DNA of 64,000 nt from Rotaria sordida (GCA_905250125.1 CAJNOL010000208.1:2272-66271), one strand, 5' to 3'; shown: positions 11,746-22,551, counted from the stretch's first letter. The notes: generated from the letters alone by a model not told the origin. Translations and numbers: made by a program.

Positions 11746-13262
11746 TTCGTTGGCCAAAATTTTGGTCTCTTGTTTCTTTTTCGAGGCTGGCCAATATCCT
11801 TCCAAAGCGGGAAATTATTCTATTTCAAGCAGAAAGGCTTCAACGTACAAAAAGTCAAGCGGAAATGCTTTTTTAAAAAATAATATTCTTTACATCAGAT
11901 CATTCATACCAGAGCAAATCGAATATGCAGAAGGGAGAAATCATTCAACCGTTTCTACTTATTTAACTAGAAGTCAAAAAGTTTTAAAGAGATATTGATC
12001 GTATTACTTTGTCACGCTCAGAACAAATTCTAGTAGAAACGGTTTTTTTTAGTAGAAGTATAAATTATTCCAAGAGAAATAATTCGTTATTTCTATCTTG
12101 ATAAGCAGAAGTCAAAAATGAAGAATAGTGCATTGAATAGGGATAGGTAGATGCAGTTCATATTGTTGCTGAGGTATTTCTTTTACGGTAAATAAAACGT
12201 GATAGATATATTTTTATATTCTTTTTTTTTCTATTTCTCGTTAATATATGTGATGTGTTGTGGGGTGAACCATTTCTGCATAAACGGGAACAACTTCCTC
12301 ATCGATGGGTCCAATTGTTCACAGCTATTTTTCTTGGCGTCTTTCTACTGTATATCACTTGTTAGATACACTTTATCTATGAATCCACTATTGTGTGTAT
12401 TAAAAAAATAATGAAATCACGACACAAGCTTAGTTTGCAAGTAAAAAATGAAATTAATTGTTGGATTACAATCAAAACTAATTCATAACGATATTAATCA
12501 AAAAACGAAAAGACAAAAAAAATACTCAATCTCCTGTTGTATTTGAAAAGTCTTTCAATTCAAATCATTTAAACGAAAACTGATAAACAACAGAATAAAT
12601 CACTAGAACCTTTATCTAAGACTAATGTAAACACAAATATCTTAAAAGCTTTTCTTCATTTCACGATAAATCCTGCATCAACTCTCTAAATTGCACATCT
12701 TTGTATAGTCAATGTTTTTTAACAATTCTCATGGTATTCATAATAGAAGCGTTTTACAATTCATATATCGACTAAAGTATAATAACAAGCTATTGAATGA
12801 TGTAACTAACTTATTTTAACTTGTCTATTATTTTTCTAATTCATAATGTTAAAGAAAACTGATGAAATATGCAACATTTGATATTTATGAAAAAAAAGAT
12901 AACATATTGTCGTAAAACTGAAATGCTACTAAAAATACTGGAAACTTTTCATACAACAACTCATTATGGTGTTTGAGAAAGTTTACTAAGGATAAGTATA
13001 TTTTTCTGTCAGTCATCTTCCACTCGACGTATTTTACTGTATTTTCGAATAACAAGAATATTTTCTTGAATAATAATTCATCCAATTGTAATGTAAAGAT
13101 TTTGTTTAACTGTTCTCGATGCAGATGAGTTCGTTTTTCTTGTATAACTAGTTACACTATAAAAAAAATATTTGTTATTTTTGCTACTTGTGAAAGTAGA
13201 TAATATCAAATGAATTGATTGAACTATGGGAAGTGAGAAACGAAATTTGTCTTACTGATCTT
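11746..13262. other. No gene recognised
   Basis: AT-rich DNA. 11811-11960 has repeated AAGCAGAAAGGCTT/AAGTCAAAAAG words that give an 82-codon open frame of low complexity, which I do not regard as a gene. Nothing else is recognisable. Confidence 0.4.
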
Positions 13263-13598
13263 TTCAAATCTGACACAGATCACATGACCATTCTGCAGTT
13301 TCGCGAAAGTCTTGTATGATCTTTACTCCTTCATATGCTATTCGAGAAGCTGAAACCTGGTCCAAGACAACAACCAACGAGTCATTCGAAGCGCAAACTA
13401 GCTGATCACAAGCTTGAAGAAAAGAAAGGATCTGCGCCCTATGTCTGAAGACGCTGGGCTGGCTGCTATGAGAAAATCAAACAACAACAATCAAGAGAAG
13501 CAAGTGCGATAACAGCAAAGAGAATCAAAACGTACTGTTCTGATTGCGAAAAATTCTTTTGCCTTGATTGTTTCAATGAGAAGCATCACTCCATGTAA
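13263..13598 (+). pseudogene. piggyBac-type transposase, C-terminal remnant
   Basis: One reading frame of 111 codons preserves the end of a DDE_Tnp_1_7 (piggyBac-like) transposase: an ILQFRESLV helix, a basic SHSKRKLADHKLEEKKG linker, and the C-terminal cysteine-rich zinc-binding tail (YCSDCEKFFCLDCFNEKHH). The frame is interrupted by two stops (13317-13319 and 13446-13448) and ends naturally at TAA 13596. The first Cys pair of the finger is reduced (RRWAGCYEKI, one Cys). The catalytic Asp region is absent upstream, so this is a dead 3' fragment. Element ends were not found. Confidence 0.65.
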
Positions 13599-14100
13599 TA
13601 AACGATTCAGACAGTGGTGAAGATGGAATTAGTGAGAAGTTATGCAACACCCATTGATTAGAAAAAAAAAGAGAAAGGAACTTTTTTTTATTATTTTCCT
13701 CGTCAAAATATGCTGTGAGCCACTGGTGGCTCATATTGCCGTGAATGAGTTAATCTTATAATGATTTAGTGACATTCTTCAATTCTTATCTATTCAGTCA
13801 AACAACATCGATAAAAAACTCTTTACGCGTCGAAATGTGCGTTTTTTACGTTTTCAAATATTTTTTTTCTTGAAAAACAAAGTGAGTCTGAGGACAATGA
13901 TGCCCACAAAGTTGCTTTAAAAAAAAATAAAAATAATTTTTTTATGATTTTTTTCTGCGTAAAAAATGCGGATTTCAACACATTAAAATGAGCCTTAGTC
14001 TGACTAGGTATTCTTACATACAGAGTAGAAGCCAGTAAAATATAAAAAGGCACAGCTATCTTTCTTTCATCGAAATATATTTATCATGTCGATTATCAAT
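13599..14100. other. Intergenic; possible promoter of the RING gene
   Basis: No gene. A TATAAAAAGG sequence at 14041-14050 lies 138 bp before the RING gene ATG and could be its TATA element. 13730-13760 may be the transposon's 3' non-coding part. Confidence 0.3.
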
Positions 14101-14178
14101 TTACACATAAGTAACATAAAATACAAACATATTTCTTCGTCTGTTTTTTTCTCTAGCATAAATCCAATTCTATATTAA

Positions 14179-14853
14179 ATGGCAACTAGTGATGATTATG
14201 AATACATGAACGAAAGCTCAATTCATGAAGACTTGCTCTGTCCTATATGTACTGATCCACTTGAAGATCCTCTCTGTGCCAATCAGTGTGGACATACATT
14301 TTGTCGAAAATGTATTACAGATACTTTTCGTGATATGTCCAGATGTCCAACATGCCGTCATGATTTGAAACTTGAAGATTTTCATCCTGTCACCATACGT
14401 CCTTTTCTTAATCAACTTAATCAATTACTTGTTAAATGCAAATGGTGTTCACAAATTAATATTCAACGTGGTAATTTCAAAGATCATATGATAAATTGTG
14501 AGGAAAGAAGGGTATCATGTCCAGCAGCCCATCTTAAATGTGATTGGAAGGGACAACATGATAAAATGCACGATCATGTTAGTAAATGTCCATTAATAAA
14601 AGTTCAACCGATCATAGATGAACTCAATGCATCAGTCAAACAACAATCGGAACAAATACATTTTCTCTATACAATACTCGAAAAAACATCGAAAAGTCAT
14701 AGCCAAGCATGTCAAGAGCGCTATAAAGCACGTGGAGTAGCACGGTGTGATATGTGTGGAAAATCATTTACATTTAATGAGCACATACGTCGACTACATT
14801 ATTGTCCTAATACAGACTTTTGTTCTGATTGTGTGAAAAAATATTTTCCGTAA
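14179..14853 (+). CDS. RING finger / TRAF-type zinc finger E3 ubiquitin ligase
   Basis: Intronless, 224 residues. Residues about 21-61 form a C3HC4 RING finger (CPICTDPLEDPLCANQCGHT, then FCRKC and CPTCRH) that would recruit a ubiquitin-loaded E2. Residues about 85-140 carry TRAF-type zinc-finger spacing (CKWCSQ, then HMINCEERRVSCP, CDWKG and HVSKCP). A short helical segment (about 152-175) follows, and a Cys/His-rich tail (CDMCGKSF, then CSDCVKKYF) ends the protein. The architecture resembles the NRDP1/PDZRN/TRAF-like ligases that are numerous in bdelloids. There is no MATH domain. A TTTTTTTCTCTAG acceptor-like site ends 22 nt before the ATG, paired either with a 5'UTR donor near 14111 or with a spliced leader. 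Substrate unknown. Confidence 0.85.
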   Translation: MATSDDYEYMNESSIHEDLLCPICTDPLEDPLCANQCGHTFCRKCITDTFRDMSRCPTCRHDLKLEDFHPVTIRPFLNQLNQLLVKCKWCSQINIQRGNFKDHMINCEERRVSCPAAHLKCDWKGQHDKMHDHVSKCPLIKVQPIIDELNASVKQQSEQIHFLYTILEKTSKSHSQACQERYKARGVARCDMCGKSFTFNEHIRRLHYCPNTDFCSDCVKKYFP

Positions 14854-14869
14854 AAAAAATCGCCGTTTT

Positions 14870-16020
14870 AATAATTATATTCTACATGAAGTATCATTAA
14901 AAATAATACGAAATGAAAATGATATTGTTTTGTTTTGTTTTATAATACCTTATTGTCTAGACGATTCAATGTAGGCACAGCTAATCATCGATTTATGTTA
15001 AACATGTGGCTTACATCTTGATTAAATCACCCTATTTTGTGGAATTCACATATATTGTTCGAAGAAAAATAGTAAGTGTAAGTTTCAAGTCAAAGTTTTC
15101 TGGTTCTCCTCCACCCTATTTTGGATCTTAGAAACGAAAATGTTCAGAAATTAATAATTACGTTTCTACTAGCGATCGAAGACAACAGTCACCAGATTCA
15201 TTTTCCGTAATTTCTTAACAACGAAAAAGGGTGCTGAACGACATTAACAACAAGACTTAACGTGTTTTAGAAGATTCTAGAACATTCCAGAGACTTTATT
15301 GAAATTTCAATAGCTGAAGAGAACTTGTGAATGGTTTAAATAACGCAGTTTTTGTTTTTTACATAGATAAACAATTATATGATAGATGTCAATAATGATA
15401 GTTGCTGTCGAGTCATTAAACGATCAACATAAAAAGCGTGAATTGATCCGTTTTGTAACTTTGCAGATATTCAATATCAGTGTTTCTGAGTTATATTGAG
15501 ATGCATAAAAACGTATTGATATCTGCTTTGGATATAATAAATATGTACAAAAGATTTATTTATCAGTTAAATCAATCGTTAGAATAATAATTATGTTAAA
15601 TTAAGAAAAATGAAACACAAAATAAATAACGAGTNNNNNNNNNNNNNNNNNNNNNNNNNNNNNNNNNNNNNNNNNNNNNNNNNNNNNNNNNNNNNNNNNN
15701 NNNNNNNNNNNNNNNNNNNNNNNNNNNNNNNNNNAATCATAGCTTTTTGTTTGTTATTTGTACATTGTTCAAGTTTTCCATTAATAAAAGAAATTAAATT
15801 TTTTTCGACTATTTGTTTAAAATAAAACAGATCTTTTACATAGATAGATGTATTTTGTCGAATATTTAAACTGAATTCAATTTTCTTGAAAGTATACATA
15901 TTGAAAAAATACAAAACAATACCTATAGATTGTTTGTCGTTGTGCAAAGAAATGTTATAAGAAAATATATTTAAGAGCGTCATAAAAGAAATCACTTGGA
16001 TAGTTTGCGAGGTAAAAAAA
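14870..16020. other. No gene recognised; includes assembly gap
   Basis: AT-rich intergenic sequence. Positions 15635-15734 are exactly 100 N, the usual placeholder for a gap of unknown size. The open frames that cross the gap are artefacts. Confidence 0.7.
15635..15734. other. Assembly gap (100 N)
   Basis: One hundred consecutive N. The true length of missing sequence is unknown, so linkage across this point rests on scaffolding. Confidence 0.98.
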
Positions 16021-16024
16021 AGAA

Positions 16025-16157
16025 GTAGAGATGGATTGCGTGCTCGATTGGATGGGTGCTTCGGCGGGGATCGAACTCGCAACGTTTTTGTCTTAGGCAA
16101 AATAATCTACCATTGATTTACAAAGCGAAGTAATCGAGACATTATAGCCATCTCTAC
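16025..16157. repeat. Inverted repeat enclosing a tRNA-like sequence
   Basis: The outer arms GTAGAGATGG (16025-16034) and CCATCTCTAC (16148-16157) are perfect complements. Eight or nine bases further in, CTCGATT (16043-16049) and AATCGAG (16132-16138) also pair. Between them lies the tRNA-like cloverleaf at 16056-16127. The whole could be a very small non-autonomous element or a tRNA-derived SINE-like unit. Confidence 0.55.
16056..16127 (-). tRNA. tRNA-like gene or tRNA pseudogene, anticodon-position TAA
   Basis: Read on the minus strand, a 72-nt cloverleaf can be drawn. The acceptor stem is CGCTTTG with CGAAGCA (6 of 7 pairs, including one wobble); T8 A9 follow; the D stem AATC/GATT is perfect around AATGGTA; the anticodon stem TTTTG/CAAAA is perfect; the variable region is 5 nt; the T stem pairs 4 of 5 around TTCGATC, and the GAGTTCGATCC box B matches pol III consensus. 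Against a functional tRNA: base 33 is C rather than the near-invariant U, and the anticodon TAA would be Leu although Leu tRNAs have a long variable arm. It is more likely a tRNA-derived repeat or a pseudogene. Confidence 0.4.
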
Positions 16158-17114
16158 CGAGCATCTCAAAAGAAAACTACGCTTTCATTTATATCCATAT
16201 TGATGTTGTGCAATTACACGTGACATTATATGCTTTTATCTCGATTCACAGTGATTTCCGTGCAGAAAAAGCGAGTTTTTTTTTAAAGTTAATTTGCTTT
16301 TAATTGTGTTAAGATACAAAAAAAAACGATTTTAGCAGAATTTATATCTATTACAGCAATAAATTGTTATTTAATCTTGAATTATGATAATTAATAACAA
16401 ATTAATGACTATACAGGAAAGGTTCACATTTCTTTGAAATCAACAATATAACATTAACTGGGAAAAAACTTTCTATTTAATCATGTATAATTTAAATTGA
16501 AGTGAAAAATTGAACTTACCTTTAGTGAAACTGAACTTTCATAAAAAACATTGTCGAGCCTTGCATTTATTCATATTCTTTTAAAGTATATTCTATTGTA
16601 AATAATACATAATTTTCTTTATATCTGTTCTCAGTATAAAATTAAATCGATTATGATTCAATTTTGTGAGAGATCTTATTTTCTTGTCAACGAATTTTTC
16701 GATATTTGGTTCGAATTAGAATGATAACATGAAATATTTTTCATGGTTGTTATTTAGTTGTCTCAGTTATTGAAAAAAAGAAGAAAAACTTCTGAATGAG
16801 AACTGTTGAGTGAGAAGATAAACAAAAATATAGTACTAGTTGTACATAGTCCAGAAATATTTCTACTAGGACTTTGAAATGAGATATCGACTTAACTTTG
16901 CAATAGATAGTTACGAATTGTATTAATGAAAACACTGAAAATAATCTCATAGAAAACTATCTACTATTAGAAATCTATGAAAAGATTTCTATACCAGCAG
17001 AATTTATACAATTCAGTCAATATAGTAGTTATGTGATGCGACATCTAACTATAACTGTAGACGACCACTTAATCATCAAAATAATGTTGTTTTGGTAGAT
17101 TAAATTTAAATTGA

Positions 17115-17171
17115 ATTTATTTTTATCATATGATATTAATCGAAAATTAATATCATATGATAAAAATAAAT
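17115..17171. repeat. Perfect 26-bp inverted repeat with 5-nt loop
   Basis: The arms 17115-17140 and 17146-17171 are exact reverse complements (each contains ATCATATGATATTAAT or its complement), separated by CGAAA. No mismatch in 26 bp makes it either recent or under constraint. Confidence 0.9.
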
Positions 17172-18289
17172 ATTGGAATTCATCTAGAGAATGAAGTCAC
17201 CACAATGGATTTTCAATTTTGAGACATGCATTAGAACTGTCGATCAAAGATCTTTAAAACAGATCAAGGCGAACATGATTAGAGCCAGTTCATAATAAAA
17301 TGTAGGCATTTACTTGTGAGAAATTAGCCAATTTTTCGATAAAATCAGCAGAAAAGTGTCTTTTTTTCGCGATATTCCAGTGGAAGTTTGCTCTGTCGAT
17401 CTATCTAAAAAAAAGCGTATTTTTTTGTAGAAATCAGAAAAAACTTGCCAGAAAATGGGTAATACAAGATTTGATTCATTGTTATCTCCTCGTTCCAATG
17501 ATGAAGACCGTAAACCTTTATATATTTGCACAAAAAGTTATTCAAAAGATATCTATATGTTTTTTTTTTATTAATGAATATTAGTAATTTTGAATTGCAG
17601 CAATGACCGGTGCTAAGACCCTCCTGAACTTTCTCTTGACTCTACCATAATTTATCTAATATATGGACATTGGCAATTGATAATAAAATTTCTTTTTTTT
17701 TTTTTTGGAAAGTATTTTTAATGTTATGTATATTATATATTTCTAAAAATCTCATGGTCATAATCTAAAATCCATCGGATTCAATATTTTCGACGTTGAA
17801 TCTGAATCATACTCTTAATAATTTCAATGAAAATTTTTTAATCTGAACCTGATGATCGCTCAGTAAATACGAAATCCTGTTTTCCGTTATTTGTATTCGG
17901 CGATCATAGCTAATCCTACATATTTCTTAGTCAATCTTGGCAATGATCTTATAATAATCGTTTTATAATTTTCTTCGAATTGCAGTCGACTTAGAGATAC
18001 ACCCTTATTTGGAGAGTTTTAAATTTATATGTAATAATAGATTGTAAACATACCTGATGTAGATCCTTAAGCAAGGTAGAAACGCGTCGTATGAGGCTTT
18101 CAATCTCGAAAATCTTTAATAATACCCTTTGTTAAAGAGTTACTACGACTTATATATAGCTTAATTTGATGATTTTACATATTTGTAACTAATTTTATTG
18201 GTGATCATTCGACTATCATATAAGTTAATTACAATATTAAGTTATATTGACCTAGTATTTTGATTTCGAACATATCTGATGATGACTAT

Positions 18290-18363
18290 GTGAGCTGTGG
18301 ATGTGGGTGTGGGTGTGCAGAAAACTGTCTTCTTCTTCTTTCATTCACACTCACATCCACACC
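18290..18363. repeat. GT-rich/AC-rich inverted module (copy 1)
   Basis: GTGGATGTGGGTGTGGGTGT is followed, about 25 nt later, by CACACTCACATCCACACC, so the unit can fold back. Related modules occur at 22736, 23003, 39507, 40438, 58523 and 59440. Confidence 0.6.
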
Positions 18364-19359
18364 TTGCCTATCACCTTGATGAATTACATAATTCATCACA
18401 ATTTTTTTTTACCATAGTTTTGATTCCGATCTAGTGTTTCTATCCAACCAAGGCTAAGAATCACTGATACATAGATAAGACAACCAATATGGTGCGAGAG
18501 GCTTTAGTTGATAGCAGCATTTTTCGCTTTTCTTTTACGTCTCTTTCACGAGTCTACTACGACACAAGTTTTTTACAAAGCTTATCTTTTTTTTCTTTCA
18601 ATCGTAATTTGCTTTTAAATTTACACACCTTGTACATTTTCGCACGCACTTTTGCATCACTCAAGGTAAAGGAGTAGCGATACTCTGCACTGGTAGAGTA
18701 TGATTGAAGCAACCTGCTCCTTAGTTGTGTTTTGATTTTCATAGAGTCTTTGATCGTAAGAAGTCCGTTCTGTAAAGGAGGCCATAATATAATAAACCTT
18801 TACGTGTTTATGATACGAAGGCTTTATAATTATTATTAACAGTACACCGAACTTAAATTTTGGGACAAGAAGAAGGCCATACAAAGTTTTGTTTTTCTTT
18901 TTTTTTTTTTGTAATACATCTTTTTTCAACACCGAAACATTCTTATTAGATTTGCCAAATTCACAGTGTCAGCTTTTCGAATAGATCAGGCAAAGTAAAT
19001 TAGGACAAAAGTATGCATTTGGTACAAAAATAAAGAGTGTGAAGAAACACTTTTTATGGTAGAGTTGTGAAAGTTTTTCTTCTTGCTCTTTTCTACGTGA
19101 TTTTTTCATATTGTAACATACTGAAACTGTTTTCATGAACATGATCCCCAATACTTGACGATAAATGAGCGCATTAGGTAAAATGGATCAATCATATCGA
19201 GAATTGAATAAATATTACAAAACCTAGACTAGAATTACTTTAGACATATAAGATGTTACCTTTCAGAAAAGAGTCAACAAATCTGTTGATGAGCGTTACT
19301 TGTAACAATTGATTAATTATTTAGCTCAATCAAGTCAAACTTAATCCTGTTCAACTCCA

Positions 19360-22300
19360 ATGTTCAATTTACATACATTCGTCGAGCAGTGTCAACAATC
19401 AAGCTATCAGGCTTTTGAAAATTTCAAGGTCGTTCTTCGTTTACTTGAAGACAAAAGCAGCCGGAGAGAAGCTCGTTTATTTTTAACGGAATTGGTAAAT
19501 TACATTCGAGAAAGATTTAGTACGGTTAACGAAGCAACTATACAATCATTTCATTTTACATTTTTATCGGTTGATATTTCAAATAATAAAGACCATAGTG
19601 AATTAATTAATTTATTACATTTTCCAAGTACATTCACTCCTGAAGAATGGTCATATACATTTTTCGAAGGATTATCAAGATATGATGCTGCTGAATTTCA
19701 AAATAAAAATCTTGTTGAATTAGGCTGTGGTAACGGTTGGATAACCATTGCAATGGCAAAAAAATTTGGACCACGAAAAATATTTGGTTTAGATATTAAT
19801 CCACGAGCAATAATTTGTTCGAAAATAAATCTTTATTTAAATGTATTAGATGATCAAGCCAATGATGTTAAGGATGACTTGAATGAAGAAAATTTAATTG
19901 ATAAAATTGAATTTTATGAATCAGATCTACTTGGATATTTCATTAATAAAGAACCTTTTCATTTCGATGTCATATTTGGATGTATTCCACAAGTACTTTA
20001 TCCAGAAAATTTTACTATTGATGAAATAATAAATGAAAATCAAAATGATGATTTATTATATTCATATAGTAATTATTGTGCCAAACAAGGTTATGTTGAA
20101 GATGTTTTTGGCTTGGGATTAATAGCCAAAGCATTCGAACAAGGTATTGATTTGATTAAATCCAGAGGAAAATTAATTTTCAATATGGGTGGTCGTCCTG
20201 GTCAAAAAATATTGGAAAGATTGTTTGAACGACGAGGAGCTGATATCAAGAAAATATGGCAGAGAAAAGTAATACAGGCAAGTGACACAGATATTACTCC
20301 TATGATAAAAATAGAAGAACAATCACCAATTAGATTTGAATTTTATATGGGTTTGAATTCCGACGAACCCATATCTGCTAAAACTGCAAAATATTACGTG
20401 GATGCTGGCGGACAAATTTGTCATTCATTAACTGTTTATGAATGTACTTTTCATAATTTAGATTCAATAAGAAATATTTTCAGTTTATTAAAAGATGTTG
20501 ATTATCAAGAAGCATTGCATGGATTAGATTTGTGTTTTAATGATAAAAGCATTGCTGAAGAAAAAATTCAATTTCTTTCAGCTCTTGCTCAAAAATTAAA
20601 CAACATGCCATTTTTTCCGTATGGCGAAATTAAAGGCGACACAATATTTCGTGAACGAATTGCTCAATATTTAAATTCCTATTATCATACAAGTTTTACA
20701 CATCAACATTTGTTAATTGCTCCAAATATAAGATCGTTAATTAGCAATATTGTTAATGTTTATTCAGCTTCATTGATTTTGGCTGATACAGATCATGCTA
20801 AAGGTTTGAGAAAATATGAATCCAAAAATTTTATATTGCTTGAAGTTCCTCAATCATCTACTTTATTAGAAGAATTAATTATAAAATTAAAACCTCAAGT
20901 AGTATTTTTCAGTTTTAATGAATTACAAAGCAAATCGATCGAATGTTTTGCATCACTTATTTCAGTTACTGAACAACAAGGAACACGTTTATTTGTGGAT
21001 ATGTCAGCTTACTTTGAATTGAGCAGTTCTCCTAAAAATAATGGTATTCTAAATTATTTATCAAAAAATAATCTTCCTAATCATGTTGCTATTATCTGTG
21101 GTTTGGTAAAAAATAAAGTTTATTCAGATTTAGAAGATTGTTTCTTATTAACGCAAAACGAAAACATGATTGAAACACTTGCTTATAGTGGTGGACTTAC
21201 ATACAGCAGAACACCAATGTTTTCACAACTTTATTATTCGGAATTATTATTTGATTTAGTTAAATTTCAAATGGTAAATGTAAGAAAAAATTGGAAACAA
21301 GCTGGTTTATTTAAGGAAACTGTTGATTTCGAAAAAAAATTCATCATGTTGAGAAATAATGTTTTGGAATCATTCAATCATCCATGCATAAAAATCAATG
21401 AACTTCCAATAACAAAAAATACAATAAGATTAGATAAGAGTGAAAATAAATTAGTTAGTCCAAAATCATTAAAAACTTCTATTTTTGAAAGTTTTATTCG
21501 ACAAAACATTACAAATGAAGAAATTGATGCATTACCTGAAATTTCAACATTATTAAAATCAAGATTTGGTATCAATTCAAGTGATAAATTAAAAATACAT
21601 TTTGGAACGGGAGTTGCTCCACTATTTTCGGCATTGATACGAACATGTATGGAACAACAGGGAATATTGGTTTTTCCACAAAGTACTTATGGTTATTTTT
21701 ATGCTACAGCAATGTATTTTAATGCACCAATAAAAATTATTTCAACTTCAGAAAATAATCAATTTAAAGTATTACCTTCTGAACTATCACAAATAATTAA
21801 CAACACTGCAAATTGTTGGATTGTTTTAAATTTTCCATTGGTAAATCCAACAGGAGCAAGATATGGAGCATCTGAAATTGAAGCCATTTTAAGTGTTCCA
21901 GGAATTTCGAATGCTACTATTATTATAGATACCGTTTTTTCGGGTTTAGAATTTGAACAATCTGTTGAAACATATCGATTAGATAAATTATTTGACAATG
22001 GTAAAATAAAATACGCTGTTCTAGGTGGAATTTCAGAAGAATTTGCTGGTGCTGGATTACGTTTTGGATATTTGGTAACAAAAAACGAACTGATTTCTGA
22101 CGGGATAAACAAATATTTGAATAACCAGCCACACTCCACAATGCTTTATGCTTGCAAAAAGATTTATGGACTATTAAATAAACAAGATTCATTTTTACTT
22201 AAAACACTTGAAGAACAACGATGCACATTGAAATCAAGAGCTGATCGGCTAAGTAAAACTCTTACAGAATGTGGTTGGAAAATTTTGCCATCACAAGGTG

Positions 22301-22551
22301 GTCTTTTCATGATTGCTTCACCTGTTAGTTATTTTAATAAGGTTATTGAAGTTTCAAGTTCATCAGAAAAATTCAGTTATACTCTAAATGGAAGCAATAT
22401 TCACGAAGCATTGTTTTATACAACAGGTCTATTAATAAATAATGACATATGGACTGGAATTAAAGGATATTGTCGATTCGTATTGAGTGTAAGCGCTGAC
22501 GATTTTGACAAGGCATTGGTTGCAATTAAAAAATTTTATGAATTAGTTTGA
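19360..22551 (+). CDS. Methionine S-methyltransferase (plant-type, full length)
   Basis: A single uninterrupted 1063-codon frame. The enzyme methylates methionine with S-adenosylmethionine to give S-methylmethionine in the cytosol (EC 2.1.1.12). Residues about 85-345 are a class I methyltransferase domain: motif I ELGCGNGW (120-127), then GLDINPRA, the ESDLLGYF strand end, and the GCIPQ catalytic-loop motif (207-211), followed by NYCAKQGYVEDVFGLGLIA and FNMGGRPGQ, all hallmarks I know from plant MMT. Residues about 375-1063 are the aminotransferase-I/II-like region, with NPTG at 829-832 and D857 where PLP enzymes hold the ring nitrogen. The PLP lysine position (ISEEF) is Glu893, so transamination is unlikely. 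Length matches plant MMT (about 1070-1090). Base composition resembles the host. AATAAA sits 10 nt after the stop; a TTATTTAG acceptor-like site ends about 36 nt before the ATG. Strong horizontal-transfer candidate. Confidence 0.93.
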   Translation: MFNLHTFVEQCQQSSYQAFENFKVVLRLLEDKSSRREARLFLTELVNYIRERFSTVNEATIQSFHFTFLSVDISNNKDHSELINLLHFPSTFTPEEWSYTFFEGLSRYDAAEFQNKNLVELGCGNGWITIAMAKKFGPRKIFGLDINPRAIICSKINLYLNVLDDQANDVKDDLNEENLIDKIEFYESDLLGYFINKEPFHFDVIFGCIPQVLYPENFTIDEIINENQNDDLLYSYSNYCAKQGYVEDVFGLGLIAKAFEQGIDLIKSRGKLIFNMGGRPGQKILERLFERRGADIKKIWQRKVIQASDTDITPMIKIEEQSPIRFEFYMGLNSDEPISAKTAKYYVDAGGQICHSLTVYECTFHNLDSIRNIFSLLKDVDYQEALHGLDLCFNDKSIAEEKIQFLSALAQKLNNMPFFPYGEIKGDTIFRERIAQYLNSYYHTSFTHQHLLIAPNIRSLISNIVNVYSASLILADTDHAKGLRKYESKNFILLEVPQSSTLLEELIIKLKPQVVFFSFNELQSKSIECFASLISVTEQQGTRLFVDMSAYFELSSSPKNNGILNYLSKNNLPNHVAIICGLVKNKVYSDLEDCFLLTQNENMIETLAYSGGLTYSRTPMFSQLYYSELLFDLVKFQMVNVRKNWKQAGLFKETVDFEKKFIMLRNNVLESFNHPCIKINELPITKNTIRLDKSENKLVSPKSLKTSIFESFIRQNITNEEIDALPEISTLLKSRFGINSSDKLKIHFGTGVAPLFSALIRTCMEQQGILVFPQSTYGYFYATAMYFNAPIKIISTSENNQFKVLPSELSQIINNTANCWIVLNFPLVNPTGARYGASEIEAILSVPGISNATIIIDTVFSGLEFEQSVETYRLDKLFDNGKIKYAVLGGISEEFAGAGLRFGYLVTKNELISDGINKYLNNQPHSTMLYACKKIYGLLNKQDSFLLKTLEEQRCTLKSRADRLSKTLTECGWKILPSQGGLFMIASPVSYFNKVIEVSSSSEKFSYTLNGSNIHEALFYTTGLLINNDIWTGIKGYCRFVLSVSADDFDKALVAIKKFYELV

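Larger units (their letters stand above)
16160..19320. other. Long intergenic region, no gene recognised
   Basis: Contains a perfect 57-bp hairpin (17115-17171) and a GT/AC inverted module (18290-18363). The remainder is AT-rich with poly-A/T tracts. Short open frames here (for example 18489-18932 on both strands) have low-complexity, Lys/Phe-rich translations and no recognisable domain. Confidence 0.5.

Noticed and set aside
15591-16100. Open frames running through the N gap
   Set aside because: Unknown bases cannot support a coding claim, and the right part overlaps the tRNA-like unit.
21378-22192. Antisense open frames within the MMT gene (three minus-strand frames)
   Set aside because: They lie fully inside a strong sense coding sequence and have no recognisable motifs; they follow from codon bias of the sense strand.
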